The notes below the pieces were generated by a model, which saw only the letters and a list, made by a program, of their open reading frames with translations, was not told the DNA's origin and searched no databases. The position numbers and the translations under genes were made by a program. Shown here piece by piece: positions 18,401-26,868 of a stretch of DNA of 64,000 nucleotides. Source of the DNA: Leucobacter soli (GTDB lineage Bacteria; Actinomycetota; Actinomycetes; Actinomycetales; Microbacteriaceae). Position 1 is the stretch's first letter. Each line of letters opens with the position of its first letter. The DNA is taken from positions 1-64,000 of the forward strand of contig NZ_CAJVAP010000009.1 of the NCBI RefSeq assembly GCF_910593785.1, given 5' to 3'.

Positions 18401-18640
18401 TACGTGAACGGCGTCGAGGTCGGGCGGAACAATATGCGCGACGGCGAGGTCACCTATCTGACCTACGCGCCCTTGGCGCGTCGGGTGACGGTGGCGCAGA
18501 ACGACATGCTGACGGTCGAGGTGCCGCGGAATCTGCTGGTGAGCGGGACGAACGTGATCGCGGCCGAGACGCATGTGAACTTCCGGGCGACGCCGGATGT
18601 GACGTTCTGGGCGACAGCCGCACTCACCGAGTTGCAATGA
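12449..18640 (+). CDS. Giant secreted multidomain protein: fibrinogen-like, propeller, LamG, eight PKD domains and duplicated C-terminal module
   Basis: Secreted protein of 2063 aa. A signal peptide occupies about residues 1-35 (ending EPAAQAAE). Domains in order: fibrinogen C-terminal-like (65-280, starting CWEIKQFHPSSPSGVYWL with WCDQVTDGGGWVKV); a propeller-like repeat region (about 320-700, recurring VGGNF/VGGKF/LGGAF motifs); FnIII-like (705-790); PKD1 (790-870); LamG/concanavalin-like (875-1095); PKD2-PKD7 (about 1098-1620, recurring WDFGDGS and VTLTVTDDDG); a 174-aa module (1621-1794); PKD8; and the same module again (1888-2061). The modules look like beta-sandwich domains and end the protein. 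There is no membrane anchor or sorting signal, so it is probably released or bound to surface glycan. A carbohydrate-binding or matrix role is inferred from the domains and context. Confidence 0.85.
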   Translation: MSMRHSGIRRLLAIATAFTVALALPFPTEPAAQAAEPPVAQTLADDFPWLDPDRFTGLTSDTAAASCWEIKQFHPSSPSGVYWLLTPSMDAPAQFWCDQVTDGGGWVKVGQGRQGWEYNAVGRGNPSTLLTGTPAADSITTQLPTATVDQLLDGKSVTELADGVRVRRALNTAGSSWQEVRFRTNKPSGWFWTFGAGWPLTNWRVGTSTGNGSTSSSFGSGTSTLRVDTSIGTNHSYTWGFSYGNGVTGTTAAGSYLWTPTNGQGGARPFAEVYVRPEVSNGEAAYPRIPNSGTPVKELEAVPSSGALSNPWGVTGIAGAVQREGDVEVQDMVAIGNTMFVGGNFRYAQQSESGAGQVSQPFLAAFNATTGQFVTSFRPTLNEAVLALAATPNGNLAVGGKFTSVNGTAVTGFAVLNPSTGALVGSRPTITSNSTPGSIRVETITVSGDSLYLGGAFTNTTGPTGPSRYTRNVARIDANTMMPVVDWRPEVNGTVLDSDLAPDGSKVYFSGFFSRVGTDDATSVAALPVATPAALDPVPWNPTWSSTGMFYQRSIVRHGDRIYVGGSEHSMFAFDASTYERLTTHITNPKGDFQTLLAAGDFLYGGSHSNWFIYEGATLWPSVGTAWSRADTMGWMNAWRMDGRSSSVSTFSPVMNSRLGSGGWASAAAPDGTIWTGGDFTRARLSNGSSGWTGAFVRFGLSDSTAPNTPVNLRTTAVTSTTVSLAWGAPSGGLGGGAYQVLRDNRVIATTTSTSITVPLDGERRYFVRAADSTGNVSASSPVLTVPGGNQAPVADIRHTVSGLDVAFDGTGSTDDGSIAAYYWSFGDGATATGAEAAHTYFAGGTYAIRLTVVDNDGIATTAAYTLDLPQPRPADAYGGLIFDDHPLTFWRLDETSGTLAADSATGTRMGTYQQGVTKNVAGIPASKAAASFDGSNDVVVANDIMQGPNTFSVEVWFNTTTNRGGKLIGFGNAASGTSTSYDRHIYMQNDGKLVFGVYSGAEFKITSPGSYNNGQWHHAVGTISPNGMRFYVDGVLMGTHTQAIAEDYAGYWRVGGDTTWGSTSAYLNGRLDEAAVYDYPLDADQVRDHYQAGLELPNQAPIANFSHTADHLTVSFDGSASIDLDGTIERIEWDFGDGSDTVEGALVTHEYAAAGSYTVTLTVTDDDGEATALQRVIDVLAPPNQAPTAAFSYDVDSLDVDFDASASFDADGDIESWEWTFGDGSSGSGETVSHHYAAAGDFTVQLTVTDDDGDTATATQSVTVEEPPNQAPLVQFDFTAEFLAVDFDGTATTDPDGSIASVSWDFDDGSPVVSGGQAALTQQHTFAQGGTYAVTLTVTDDDGASATATRSVTVAPEPPNAPPVASFSYTAAFLDVTFDGSDSSDADGDVVSWKWDFGDDSDDVERDVPGVEHSYAEAGNYLVTLTVTDDDGAENSVTKTVTVSEEAVNAPPIADFGYTATHLAVELDASASTDTDGSVVSWQWNLGDGTSATGETVPHTYGAAGDYLVTLTVTDDDGASASTARTVTVTAAPNTPPVAAFDFGTNGLQASFDASDSADLEGPIASWAWTFGDGDTGAGETTSHTYDAAGSYVVTLTVTDADGAQAALTKTVTVSEGPAVPTTREVVSVGTSWAYLYGVNAPPSDWAQVGFNPSGWSTGAGPIGYGSTLVATNLNPVANTADRPRAVYFRSTFDVEDASKVVSLDLSAIGDDGVVVYVNGVEVGRNNMRDGEVTYLTYAPLARRVTVAQNDMLTVEVPRNLLVSGTNVIAAETHVNFRATPDVTFWATAALTELSGPAAPNEAPQAVFDYLATNLDVAFDGSGSSDEDGTIASWAWSFGDGSTGSGALASHAYTVAGDYDVTLTVTDDRGGTGTSTQRVTVTAPTGVPTTREVVSVGTSWAYLYGVNAPPSDWAQVGFNPSGWSTGAGPIGYGSTLVATNLNPVANTADRPRAVYFRSTFDVEDASKVVSLDLSAIGDDGVVVYVNGVEVGRNNMRDGEVTYLTYAPLARRVTVAQNDMLTVEVPRNLLVSGTNVIAAETHVNFRATPDVTFWATAALTELQ
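17309..17830 (+). repeat. 522-bp perfect intragenic repeat, copy A
   Basis: Encodes residues 1621-1794 of the PKD protein. By eye it is identical base for base to 18110-18631, an exact 801-bp (267-codon) offset. It prefers G-ending codons (acg, ggg, gtg), whereas the flanking PKD domains prefer C-ending ones. Confidence 0.95.
18110..18631 (+). repeat. 522-bp perfect intragenic repeat, copy B
   Basis: Second copy, encoding residues 1888-2061. It is separated from copy A by 279 bp holding the eighth PKD domain. Only two residues (Leu-Gln) follow before the stop. Confidence 0.95.
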
Positions 18641-18705
18641 GCGTCGGGCTGCGCCGACCACCGGGCAGGACCGGGTAGCGGGCAGTACCGAGAGAGACGG
18701 GCGGG

Positions 18706-18731
18706 CCGGATCCGCCGGGGGGCGGATCCGG
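18706..18731 (+). terminator. Hairpin after the PKD-protein gene
   Basis: Perfect 11-bp stem (CCGGATCCGCC / GGCGGATCCGG) with a GGGG loop, 66 bp after the stop codon and ahead of the flippase gene. There is no U tract. Confidence 0.5.
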
Positions 18732-18825
18732 ATCCTCCGCCGTACGCTCCGCCCGCTCGCTATGATCGGCGAGTAACGGGAGGCGGCCTCCGGCCGCCCG
18801 CCGCGGGCCACGGGGAGGTGGGGTC

Positions 18826-20304
18826 GTGAGCAGTGCACTGGGCGACGCCGCACGGAGTTCCGGGCTGAGCTTCGTCGGTTCGCTGACGAGCGCGCTCGCG
18901 GGCTTCGCGCTGTCGATCGTGCTGGCGCGGATGCTGGGGCCCGAGGGCAGCGGCGTCGTGTTCCAGCTGATCTCAGTGTTCATGATCACCGGCGCCGTGG
19001 CGAAGCTCGGGCTCGACACGACGGCCGTCTGGCTGCTGCCCCGCCTCGCCGCGGACGGCGGCGGGGACGTGCGGCGCGCGGCGGGGATCCTGCTCTGGGG
19101 CTCTCTCTTCGGCGGCGTGCTCGCCGGCCTGATCCTGCTCGCCATCGCTCCGCTCGTCGGGGGCGGATCCCACGACCTTCTCGTGCTCGTCCGCGCGGCG
19201 GCCGTCTTCCTGCCGCTGTTCACGCTGTCGACGGTCGCACTGGCCGTCACGCGCGGGCTGGGCGGCGTGCGCGACTACGTGCTGATCGGATCGATCGGGC
19301 TGCCCGTCGGTCGGCTGGTCGCGATCGCGGCCGCGCTGGCGGTCTCGGCGACGGCGCTCGTCGCCGGAGGGGCCTGGCTGCTCGTGCTGCTCGTCGCCGC
19401 GATCCTCGCGCTCCTCGCGTCCGCGCGCGTCACCCGGCCGTTCGCCTCCCCAGGTGGCGGGACCTCGCGGGAGCTGCGCCGACGCATCGCGGCGTTCAGC
19501 GCGCCGCGGACCCTCTCGGCGGGCATCGAGCAGTCGCTCGTCTGGCTCGACGTGCTGATCGTGGGCCTGATCGCCGGCCCTGCGGCGGCGGGCGTCTACG
19601 GCGTGGTCTCCCGGCTGGTGCAGTCGGGCACGATCCCGTCGACCTCGATGCGGATCGTCGTCGCGCCCCTCTTCTCGAAGATGCTGCACCAGGATCGGCG
19701 GGAGGAGCTGGACGAGCTCTACACCCGTACCGCGCAGTGGATCGTGCTCTTCAGCACACCGATCTACGTGGTGCTGGCGATCCTCGGCGAGCCGATCCTC
19801 CGCATCTTCGGCGACGGCTTCGCGACGGGGGCGCTCGCGCTGGCCGTCATGTGCATCGGAGCCGTCGTGTCGGCCTGCACGGGGAACGTGCAGGCACTGC
19901 TGCTGATGAGCGGACGGAGCGGCTGGGCGGCGATCAACAAGGTCGTGGTCCTCGCCGTCATCGTCGGGCTGCTGCTGCTGCTGGTGCCGCCGTACGGGAT
20001 CCTGGGAGCGGCGATCGCCTCCACCGTCGCGGTGAGCCTGGACGCGATCCTCGCGTCGATCCAGATCCGCATCGGCGTCGGCCTGCGCTCCAACCTCGCG
20101 GCCGTGCTCCTCGCGGTGCTCGTCGCCGGCGCCGCAGCGGCCGTGCCGGCCTTCGCGGCGCGCGCGCTGCTCGGCGGGGCGCTGATCGCGCTCGTCGTCG
20201 GCCTGGCCGGCGCCCTGATCGTCTGGGCCGCCGCGCTCGTCCTCACCCGCCGCCGCTTCGCTCTCGACCGGGCGCTCGCGCTGATCCGGCGCCGGCGCGG
20301 ATAG
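18826..20304 (+). CDS. Polysaccharide flippase (Wzx/MATE-like)
   Basis: Lipid-linked oligosaccharide flippase of 492 aa with about 12-14 hydrophobic helices. The start (SSGLSFVGSLTSALAGFALSIVLARMLGPEGSGVVFQL) is the classic Polysacc_synt beginning, with the conserved LGPEGxG turn. The C-terminal half alternates short loops and helices. The GTG at 18826 has GGGGAGGTGG upstream. It lies at the downstream end of the polysaccharide locus and is expected to move the repeat unit across the membrane for the Wzy-like polymerase at 6915. Confidence 0.85.
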   Translation: MSSALGDAARSSGLSFVGSLTSALAGFALSIVLARMLGPEGSGVVFQLISVFMITGAVAKLGLDTTAVWLLPRLAADGGGDVRRAAGILLWGSLFGGVLAGLILLAIAPLVGGGSHDLLVLVRAAAVFLPLFTLSTVALAVTRGLGGVRDYVLIGSIGLPVGRLVAIAAALAVSATALVAGGAWLLVLLVAAILALLASARVTRPFASPGGGTSRELRRRIAAFSAPRTLSAGIEQSLVWLDVLIVGLIAGPAAAGVYGVVSRLVQSGTIPSTSMRIVVAPLFSKMLHQDRREELDELYTRTAQWIVLFSTPIYVVLAILGEPILRIFGDGFATGALALAVMCIGAVVSACTGNVQALLLMSGRSGWAAINKVVVLAVIVGLLLLLVPPYGILGAAIASTVAVSLDAILASIQIRIGVGLRSNLAAVLLAVLVAGAAAAVPAFAARALLGGALIALVVGLAGALIVWAAALVLTRRRFALDRALALIRRRRG

Positions 20305-20347
20305 CGCGTCGGCCCCCGGTCCTTCAGAGTCTGCGCGGCCGCCGGCG

Positions 20348-21532
20348 TCAGCGCCGGGCGAGCAGGTTGAAGATCCCCGAGAGCACCGCGGCGGCCGCGA
20401 TGATGACGGCCATCGGCAGCGCGGTGCCCTCGCCCCAGAGTCCCACGAGCGGCGCGGCGGTGCCGCCCAGCGCGAACTGGGCCGTGCCGAGCAGCGCGGA
20501 TCCCGAGCCGCGGGCGTGGCCCGCCCGCATGAGCGCGAGCGTGCTGGAGTTCGACATGGTCAGCGCCGTGCCGCAGCCGAGCGCGAACGCGCAGGCGATG
20601 AACGACGCGATCGTGAGCGTGCCGGTGATGACGAAGGCGAGCATCCCGAGCGCACCGACGAGCAGGACCACCGAGCCGATCGCGAGCATGCGGGCCGGAC
20701 CGACCCGGGGGCCGAGCCGTGCGTTGACCAGGTTCGTCGCGATGAAGGCCGTGGCGCCGGCGGTGAACGCGAACGCGTAGGCCACCGGGGACATGCCAAG
20801 CACCTGCTGGCCGACGAAGGGCGAGGCGGAGACGTAGGAGATCATGGCGGTGAACCCCAGCGCGTAGGCGAGCAGCAGCAGGACGAACACGCGGTCGCGC
20901 AGCAGGCCGCCGAACGGTCGGAGCGTCGAGCGGAGGCCGCGCGAGAGGCGCTTCTCGCGGGGCAGCGACTCCGGCACCCCGCGCCAGGCCGTCAGGAGCA
21001 TCGACGCCGCGATCACGGCGAGCGCGGCCAGCACCCCGCGCCACCCCCAGAGCTCGTGCGCGAGACTGCCGACGGGCGGCGCGACCAGCGGCGCGACGCC
21101 TACGACCATCGCGATCAGGCTGAGCGCCTTGACCGCGTTCTCGCCCCGGCTCAGATCGGCCGCGATCGCCCGGGCGAGCACGATGCCGGCCGCGCCGGAG
21201 ATGCCCTGGACGAGTCGCAGCGCGATCAGTACCTCGATGGTGGGGGAGAAGACCGTCGCGACGCTGGCCGTGGTGAAGACGGCCGTACCCGCGATTAGGA
21301 CCGGCCGCCTGCCGAGCGAGTCGGAGAGCGGACCAAGCACCAGCTGCCCCGCGCCGAGGCCGAAGAAGAAGAGCGAGAGCGTCAGCTGGACGCGCGACGG
21401 CGAGGTCTGCAGGTCGGCGGCGATGCTCGGGATCGAGGAGAGGTAGAGGTCCGTGGCGAGCGCGCTGGTAGCGGCGAGCAGGCCGAGTGCGGCGAGGAGC
21501 CCGGCGGTGAGTCGCGGCTGGGCGGTGGGCAC
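20348..21532 (-). CDS. Bcr/CflA family multidrug efflux MFS transporter
   Basis: 12-helix major facilitator of about 394 aa. TDLYLSSIPSIAADLQTSPSRVQLTLSLFFFGLGAGQLVLGPLSD matches the Bcr/CflA TM1-TM2 region, and GPLSDSLGRRPVL is the MFS motif A. GTG 21532 was preferred because GAGGAG lies just upstream. An in-frame GTG at 21544 would add four residues (MRSA). It diverges from lysS and converges with the flippase gene. Drug or metabolite export is inferred from the family. Confidence 0.85.
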   Translation of the reverse strand: MPTAQPRLTAGLLAALGLLAATSALATDLYLSSIPSIAADLQTSPSRVQLTLSLFFFGLGAGQLVLGPLSDSLGRRPVLIAGTAVFTTASVATVFSPTIEVLIALRLVQGISGAAGIVLARAIAADLSRGENAVKALSLIAMVVGVAPLVAPPVGSLAHELWGWRGVLAALAVIAASMLLTAWRGVPESLPREKRLSRGLRSTLRPFGGLLRDRVFVLLLLAYALGFTAMISYVSASPFVGQQVLGMSPVAYAFAFTAGATAFIATNLVNARLGPRVGPARMLAIGSVVLLVGALGMLAFVITGTLTIASFIACAFALGCGTALTMSNSSTLALMRAGHARGSGSALLGTAQFALGGTAAPLVGLWGEGTALPMAVIIAAAAVLSGIFNLLARR

Positions 21533-21657
21533 GGCACTCCTCACGGATCGGTTCTTCTGCGATTATGAGCGTACCGCTTGTGCTTGGCCGTCCAGCGCAG
21601 CGATGCCCGACTGCAGTGCACGGTGCCGGCGCGCGGCACAGGCCATCGCGGCGAAGT

Positions 21658-21663
21658 TAGACT
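21658..21663 (+). promoter_or_regulatory. Probable -10 box of lysS
   Basis: TAGACT, 55 nt before the lysS start in the 186-bp divergent gap. No clear -35 box is seen. Confidence 0.35.
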
Positions 21664-21718
21664 GGATCGATATGTCCGAACGCGGCACCAGCGCGTGAAC
21701 ACCGGAGGATCCCACCCC

Positions 21719-23257
<1,539 letters not shown>

Positions 23258-23260
<3 letters not shown>

Positions 23261-23284
23261 CGGTTCGTCCTTGTCGAACCGTCA
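23258..23284 (+). terminator. lysS terminator
   Basis: Perfect 10-bp stem TGACGGTTCG / CGAACCGTCA with a 7-nt loop. The lysS stop codon is the first three bases of the stem. Confidence 0.65.
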
Positions 23285-23373
23285 TCCTGCGCGGAGACGC
23301 GCAGCGACGGAGTCGCAGGATCCCGCCCCTCGCATGAGAACCGGCGATCCGCCTGCGGCAGACGCAGGATGAC
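23281..23373. repeat. Palindromic intergenic repeat element (REP/MITE-like)
   Basis: A 93-bp segment bounded by the inverted ends GTCATCCTGCG (23281-23291) and CGCAGGATGAC (23363-23373). A further internal CGCAGGATC copy lies at about 23312-23320. The layout resembles the dispersed GTCATCCTG-type palindromes seen in many bacterial genomes. It overlaps the lysS hairpin by four bases. Confidence 0.55.
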
Positions 23374-23382
23374 GAGCACGAT

Positions 23383-24597
23383 GTGAGCGGAATGGAACTT
23401 GACCCGCGGGCTGCGGCTGGCAGCCCCCTCTATCGGCGGGCGCTCGTCGCTCTCTTCGGGGCCGGTGTCGCGACGTTCGCGCTCGTCTACTCGCCGCAGG
23501 CGCTCCTGCCCGACATCGCGCGGGAGTTCGCCATGAGCGCGAGCGCATCGTCGTTCGCCATCGGAGCGACCACGCTCGGGTTGGCCGCCGGCATGCTGGC
23601 CTGGGCGAAGGTCGGAGAACGCGTCGGCCGAGTGTGGGCGATGCGCTGGGCCATGGTGCTCGCCGTCGCGGTGGGGCTCATCACGCCGTTCTCGCCGGGA
23701 TTCGCCTCACTGGTCGTGATGCGCTTCATCGAGGGGCTGATGCTCGCGGGGCTGCCGGCCATCGCGGTGACCGCGCTGGCCGAGACGGTGGCGCCGCTCG
23801 CTCTCGGCAGCGCGGTCGGCGCATTCATCGCGGGGAATACGATCGGCGGGCTTTCGGGTCGTATTATCGCGGCCACGACCGCCGAGTACTTCGGCTGGCA
23901 CGGTGGGCTCTTCTGCGTTGCTCTCCTCGCTCTCGCGGGGGCCGTGCTGTTCCTCATCCTCATGCCGGGGCCGGTCGTTCCGGCGGCGAGAAGTCTGCCG
24001 GTATTCCGTGCGCTGATCGAGAATCTGCGTACTCCCGCCGTGGCCGTCATGGTGGCGCAGGCATTCCTGCTGATGGGCGGATTCGTCGCAGCCTACAACT
24101 ACCTGGCGTTCCGTCTGCAGGCCGAGCCGTTCGGGCTCAGCCCGGCGCAGGTGTCGTGGCTGTTTCTCGCCTACCTCGCTGGTGCAGCGGCCTCGCGCGG
24201 CGTGTGGCTGCTGGTGCGCACGGCGCCGCCGACCGGTGTGCTGCTCGGTGGCCTGGCGACGATGCTGCTCGGGCTTGGCGTCACCCTGCTGCCGTGGCTC
24301 CTCGCCATCATCGTGGGCCTCGTGCTGTTCACGGTCGGCTTCTTCGGCGCGCACTCGGTCGCGCTCACGCTCGCGAGCCGACGGGCGGGCGACGGCGGTC
24401 GCAGTGTCGCCCCCTCGCTCTACAACCTCGCCTACTATGCCGGATCGACGCTGTTCGGCTGGGTCGGCGGGCTGGCCTTCGCGGCCGCCGGCTGGGGCGG
24501 TGCGGTGGCCATGGTCGCGGGGCTCGCGCTCGTCGCGGGCGGGCTCGTGTGGCTCGATGCGATGCGCCGGGGCGGCCTGCGGGCGGCCGACGGGTAG
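23383..24597 (+). CDS. MFS transporter (YnfM-like)
   Basis: 12-helix major facilitator of 404 aa. YSPQALLPDIAREFAMSASASSFAIGATTLGLAAGMLAWAKVGERVGR shows the TM1-TM2 region and a motif-A-like loop typical of the YnfM/arabinose-efflux group. Helices are evenly spread, with a central loop near residue 200. The GTG at 23383 was used. ATG 23392 is possible, and neither has a strong Shine-Dalgarno sequence. The substrate is unknown. It is separated from lysS by the terminator and the palindromic element. Confidence 0.8.
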   Translation: MSGMELDPRAAAGSPLYRRALVALFGAGVATFALVYSPQALLPDIAREFAMSASASSFAIGATTLGLAAGMLAWAKVGERVGRVWAMRWAMVLAVAVGLITPFSPGFASLVVMRFIEGLMLAGLPAIAVTALAETVAPLALGSAVGAFIAGNTIGGLSGRIIAATTAEYFGWHGGLFCVALLALAGAVLFLILMPGPVVPAARSLPVFRALIENLRTPAVAVMVAQAFLLMGGFVAAYNYLAFRLQAEPFGLSPAQVSWLFLAYLAGAAASRGVWLLVRTAPPTGVLLGGLATMLLGLGVTLLPWLLAIIVGLVLFTVGFFGAHSVALTLASRRAGDGGRSVAPSLYNLAYYAGSTLFGWVGGLAFAAAGWGGAVAMVAGLALVAGGLVWLDAMRRGGLRAADG

Positions 24598-24630
24598 GCC
24601 GCGGTCCGCCGGGAGCGCCGAGCGGCGGCG

Positions 24631-25749
24631 TCAGAGCAGGTGCCCGCCCCCGCTGACCTTCATCCGGTTCACGAGCGCCTTCACGTCCTGGGCGTGCGCC
24701 TTCGACGTGACGAGCAGCACGTCCGCCGTGTCCACGACGACGACGTCGGTCATCCCGACGAGCGCCACCAGCCGGTCGCTCTCGGAGACGACGATGCCGC
24801 TCGAGGCGTCCGAGAGCACCTGGGCGCCGTCGCCGAGCACGGCGAGGTCTCCCTTGCGGCCCCGGGTCAGCAGGTCGGCGATCGAGGCGAAGTCGCCCAC
24901 GTCGTCCCAGTCGAAGTGCGCGGCGACGCAGACCATCTTGCCGGATGCGGCGGCGGGCTCGGCGACGCTGTAGTCGACCGCGATCTTCGGCAGGCCCGAC
25001 CAGAGGCGCTCGCGCGCGACGGCGGCCTTCTTCGTGCCCCAGACCGAGGCGATCTCGCGAAGGGCGGCGACGAGCCCGGGTTCTGCGAGGGCCATCTGGT
25101 CGAGCAGCACGCTCGCCCGCGCGATGAACATGCCGGCGTTCCAGAGGTGCCCGCCCTGCTGCAGGTAGGCGCCCGCGGTCGCCTCGTCGGGCTTCTCCAC
25201 GAACTTCTCGACGTCGTAGACGTCGAACGGGGCGAGGTCGGTGCGCCCGGTGCCGCACTTGATGTAGCCGAAGCCGGTCGCCGGGTGGGTGGGGTGGATC
25301 CCGATCGTCGCGATGTATCCCTGATCGGCCGCCTGCACCGCCGTCTTCACGGCGCGCTGGAAGAGCACGTTCCCGCGGATCACGTGATCGGCGGCGAAGG
25401 AGCCGAGGATGGCCTCGGGGTCGCGCTGCTCGAGGATCGCCGCAGCCAGGCCGATGGCGGCGGAGGAGTCCTTCGGCTCGCTCTCGGTCACCAGGTTCTC
25501 GGGGAGGAGGCCGGGCAGCTGCTCGACCACGGACTCCCGGTGGGCGTTGCCGGTCACGACCATGATCCGCTCGGGCGGTGCGATCGGCATGAGCCGGTTC
25601 CAGGTGGCGCGCAGGAGGGAGTCTCCGCCGCCCGTGAGGTCGAGCAGGAACTTGGGCGCCGCGGCCCGGGAGAGAGGCCAGAGGCGCGAGCCGACGCCGC
25701 CGGCCGGGATCACGCAGGTGAAGCGGTCGATCGCCGCGATTTCCGTCAT
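24631..25749 (-). CDS. manC: Mannose-1-phosphate guanylyltransferase
   Basis: Makes GDP-mannose from mannose-1-phosphate and GTP (372 aa). The nucleotidyltransferase signature PAGGVGSRLWPLSR with the catalytic Lys in APKFL lies at about residues 14-33. FVEKPDE and GHLWNAGMFI are typical sugar-binding segments. The cupin isomerase domain of bifunctional enzymes is absent. ATG 25749 was chosen because the protein should begin just before the Rossmann-like strand; upstream in-frame codons encode a Pro/Asp/Arg-rich stretch. It could supply the polysaccharide locus together with the phosphohexomutase at 40250. Confidence 0.9.
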   Translation of the reverse strand: MTEIAAIDRFTCVIPAGGVGSRLWPLSRAAAPKFLLDLTGGGDSLLRATWNRLMPIAPPERIMVVTGNAHRESVVEQLPGLLPENLVTESEPKDSSAAIGLAAAILEQRDPEAILGSFAADHVIRGNVLFQRAVKTAVQAADQGYIATIGIHPTHPATGFGYIKCGTGRTDLAPFDVYDVEKFVEKPDEATAGAYLQQGGHLWNAGMFIARASVLLDQMALAEPGLVAALREIASVWGTKKAAVARERLWSGLPKIAVDYSVAEPAAASGKMVCVAAHFDWDDVGDFASIADLLTRGRKGDLAVLGDGAQVLSDASSGIVVSESDRLVALVGMTDVVVVDTADVLLVTSKAHAQDVKALVNRMKVSGGGHLL

Positions 25750-25874
25750 GGCCTCCACCCTAACCGGCGGGGGACCGGACGGGTCGTCGGGATCGGTGGG
25801 ACACCGCTTCCGCGGCACGGCGGAACCGCCCATTCATCAGATGTACGCCGGTCAAGAGGCCGGTGGATTGGTGC

Positions 25875-25902
25875 CATAATGGCTGTGGGCGTGTTCACAG
25901 CC
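25875..25902 (+). promoter_or_regulatory. Putative sdh promoter -10 box with adjacent palindrome
   Basis: CATAAT (25875-25880) is followed directly by the inverted repeat GGCTGTG-N8-CACAGCC (25881-25902), which would cover the transcription start. This leaves a ~85-nt leader before sdhC. No clear -35 box is seen. Confidence 0.4.
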
Positions 25903-25972
25903 AAGCCGTGTACCGCCCGTCGCAGCGAAGGCCGGCGAATCCCGGCGATGCCGACTCTAGGAGGGTGTGCCC

Positions 25973-26392
25973 GTGTCAGCACAAACAGCCGAGGCCGTGC
26001 CCCCGGCCGCGAAGAAGAAGAGCGGCCCCGGCGGCACGCTCTACCGCGGCAACGAGGGCATGTGGTCGTGGGTCCTGCACCGCATCACCGGCGTGGCGAT
26101 CTTCTTCTTCCTGCTCGTCCACGTGCTCGACACGGCGATGATCCGGGTCAGCCCCGAGGCGTACAACGCCGTCATGGGCACCTACAAGAACCCGATCATG
26201 GGCCTCGGCGAGACCGTGCTCGTCGGCGCCATCGCCTTCCACGCGCTCAACGGTCTGCGACTGATCCTGGTCGATTACTGGAGCAAGGGCACCAAGTACC
26301 AGCGAGCGATGTTCTGGATCGTCATCGCGCTCTGGGTGGTCGTGATGCTGGGCTTCACCCCGCGTCACCTGATGAACGTGTTCGGGCACTGA
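25973..26392 (+). CDS. sdhC: Succinate dehydrogenase cytochrome b556 subunit
   Basis: Membrane anchor of complex II (139 aa, three TM helices). The signature WSWVLHRITGVAIFFFLLVHVLDT carries the conserved Ser/Arg/His quinone- and heme-side residues. A later helix carries FHALNGLRLILVDY with another candidate heme-ligand His. GTG 25973 was chosen because AGGAGGG (25959-25965) is 7 nt upstream; GTG 25967 is too close to it. First gene of sdhCDAB. Confidence 0.95.
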   Translation: MSAQTAEAVPPAAKKKSGPGGTLYRGNEGMWSWVLHRITGVAIFFFLLVHVLDTAMIRVSPEAYNAVMGTYKNPIMGLGETVLVGAIAFHALNGLRLILVDYWSKGTKYQRAMFWIVIALWVVVMLGFTPRHLMNVFGH

Positions 26393-26405
26393 GGGGGAGC
26401 GGACG

Positions 26406-26846
26406 ATGACGACGATAGAGGCTCCCCGCACTCAGGCTCCGGCCAAGAAGCGCACCAACTGGGAGAAGTGGGGCTGGGTCTACATGCGCGTCTCCGGCGT
26501 GCTGCTGGTCGTGCTGATCTTCGGCCACCTCTTCTCGAACCTGATGGTCGGCGACGGCATCTCGGCGATCGACTTCGGCTTCGTGGGCGGCAAGCTCGCC
26601 AACCCGTTCTGGAAGGTCTGGGACGTCCTGCTGCTCTGGCTCGCGCTCATCCACGGCGCCAACGGCATGCGGACGATCGTGAACGACTACGTCGACCGAC
26701 CCGGTGTGGCGAAGGGCCTCAAGGTCGCGCTCTTCCTCGCCGCCGCCCTGCTGATCCTGCTCGGCACGCTCGTGGTCTTCACCTTCGATCCCTGCCCCGC
26801 GGGAGCCGATCCCGACCTCCTCGCCTCGTTCTGCACGGCGTCCTAA
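26406..26846 (+). CDS. sdhD: Succinate dehydrogenase hydrophobic membrane anchor subunit
   Basis: Second anchor subunit (146 aa, three TM helices). It has [14 protein letters not shown] after TM1 and [15 protein letters not shown], the usual His/Asn-Gly pattern of actinobacterial SdhD. It starts 14 nt after sdhC with GGGGGAGCGG upstream. It anchors the flavoprotein and iron-sulfur subunits and helps bind quinone and heme. Confidence 0.93.
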   Translation: MTTIEAPRTQAPAKKRTNWEKWGWVYMRVSGVLLVVLIFGHLFSNLMVGDGISAIDFGFVGGKLANPFWKVWDVLLLWLALIHGANGMRTIVNDYVDRPGVAKGLKVALFLAAALLILLGTLVVFTFDPCPAGADPDLLASFCTAS

Positions 26847-26868
26847 GCTCGAACGGAGAATCAGTCTC

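Noticed and set aside
13724-18853. 1709-codon open frame antisense to the PKD protein
   Set aside because: Arg/Gly/His-rich translation without domains. It mirrors the PKD repeats and is a high-GC codon-bias artefact.
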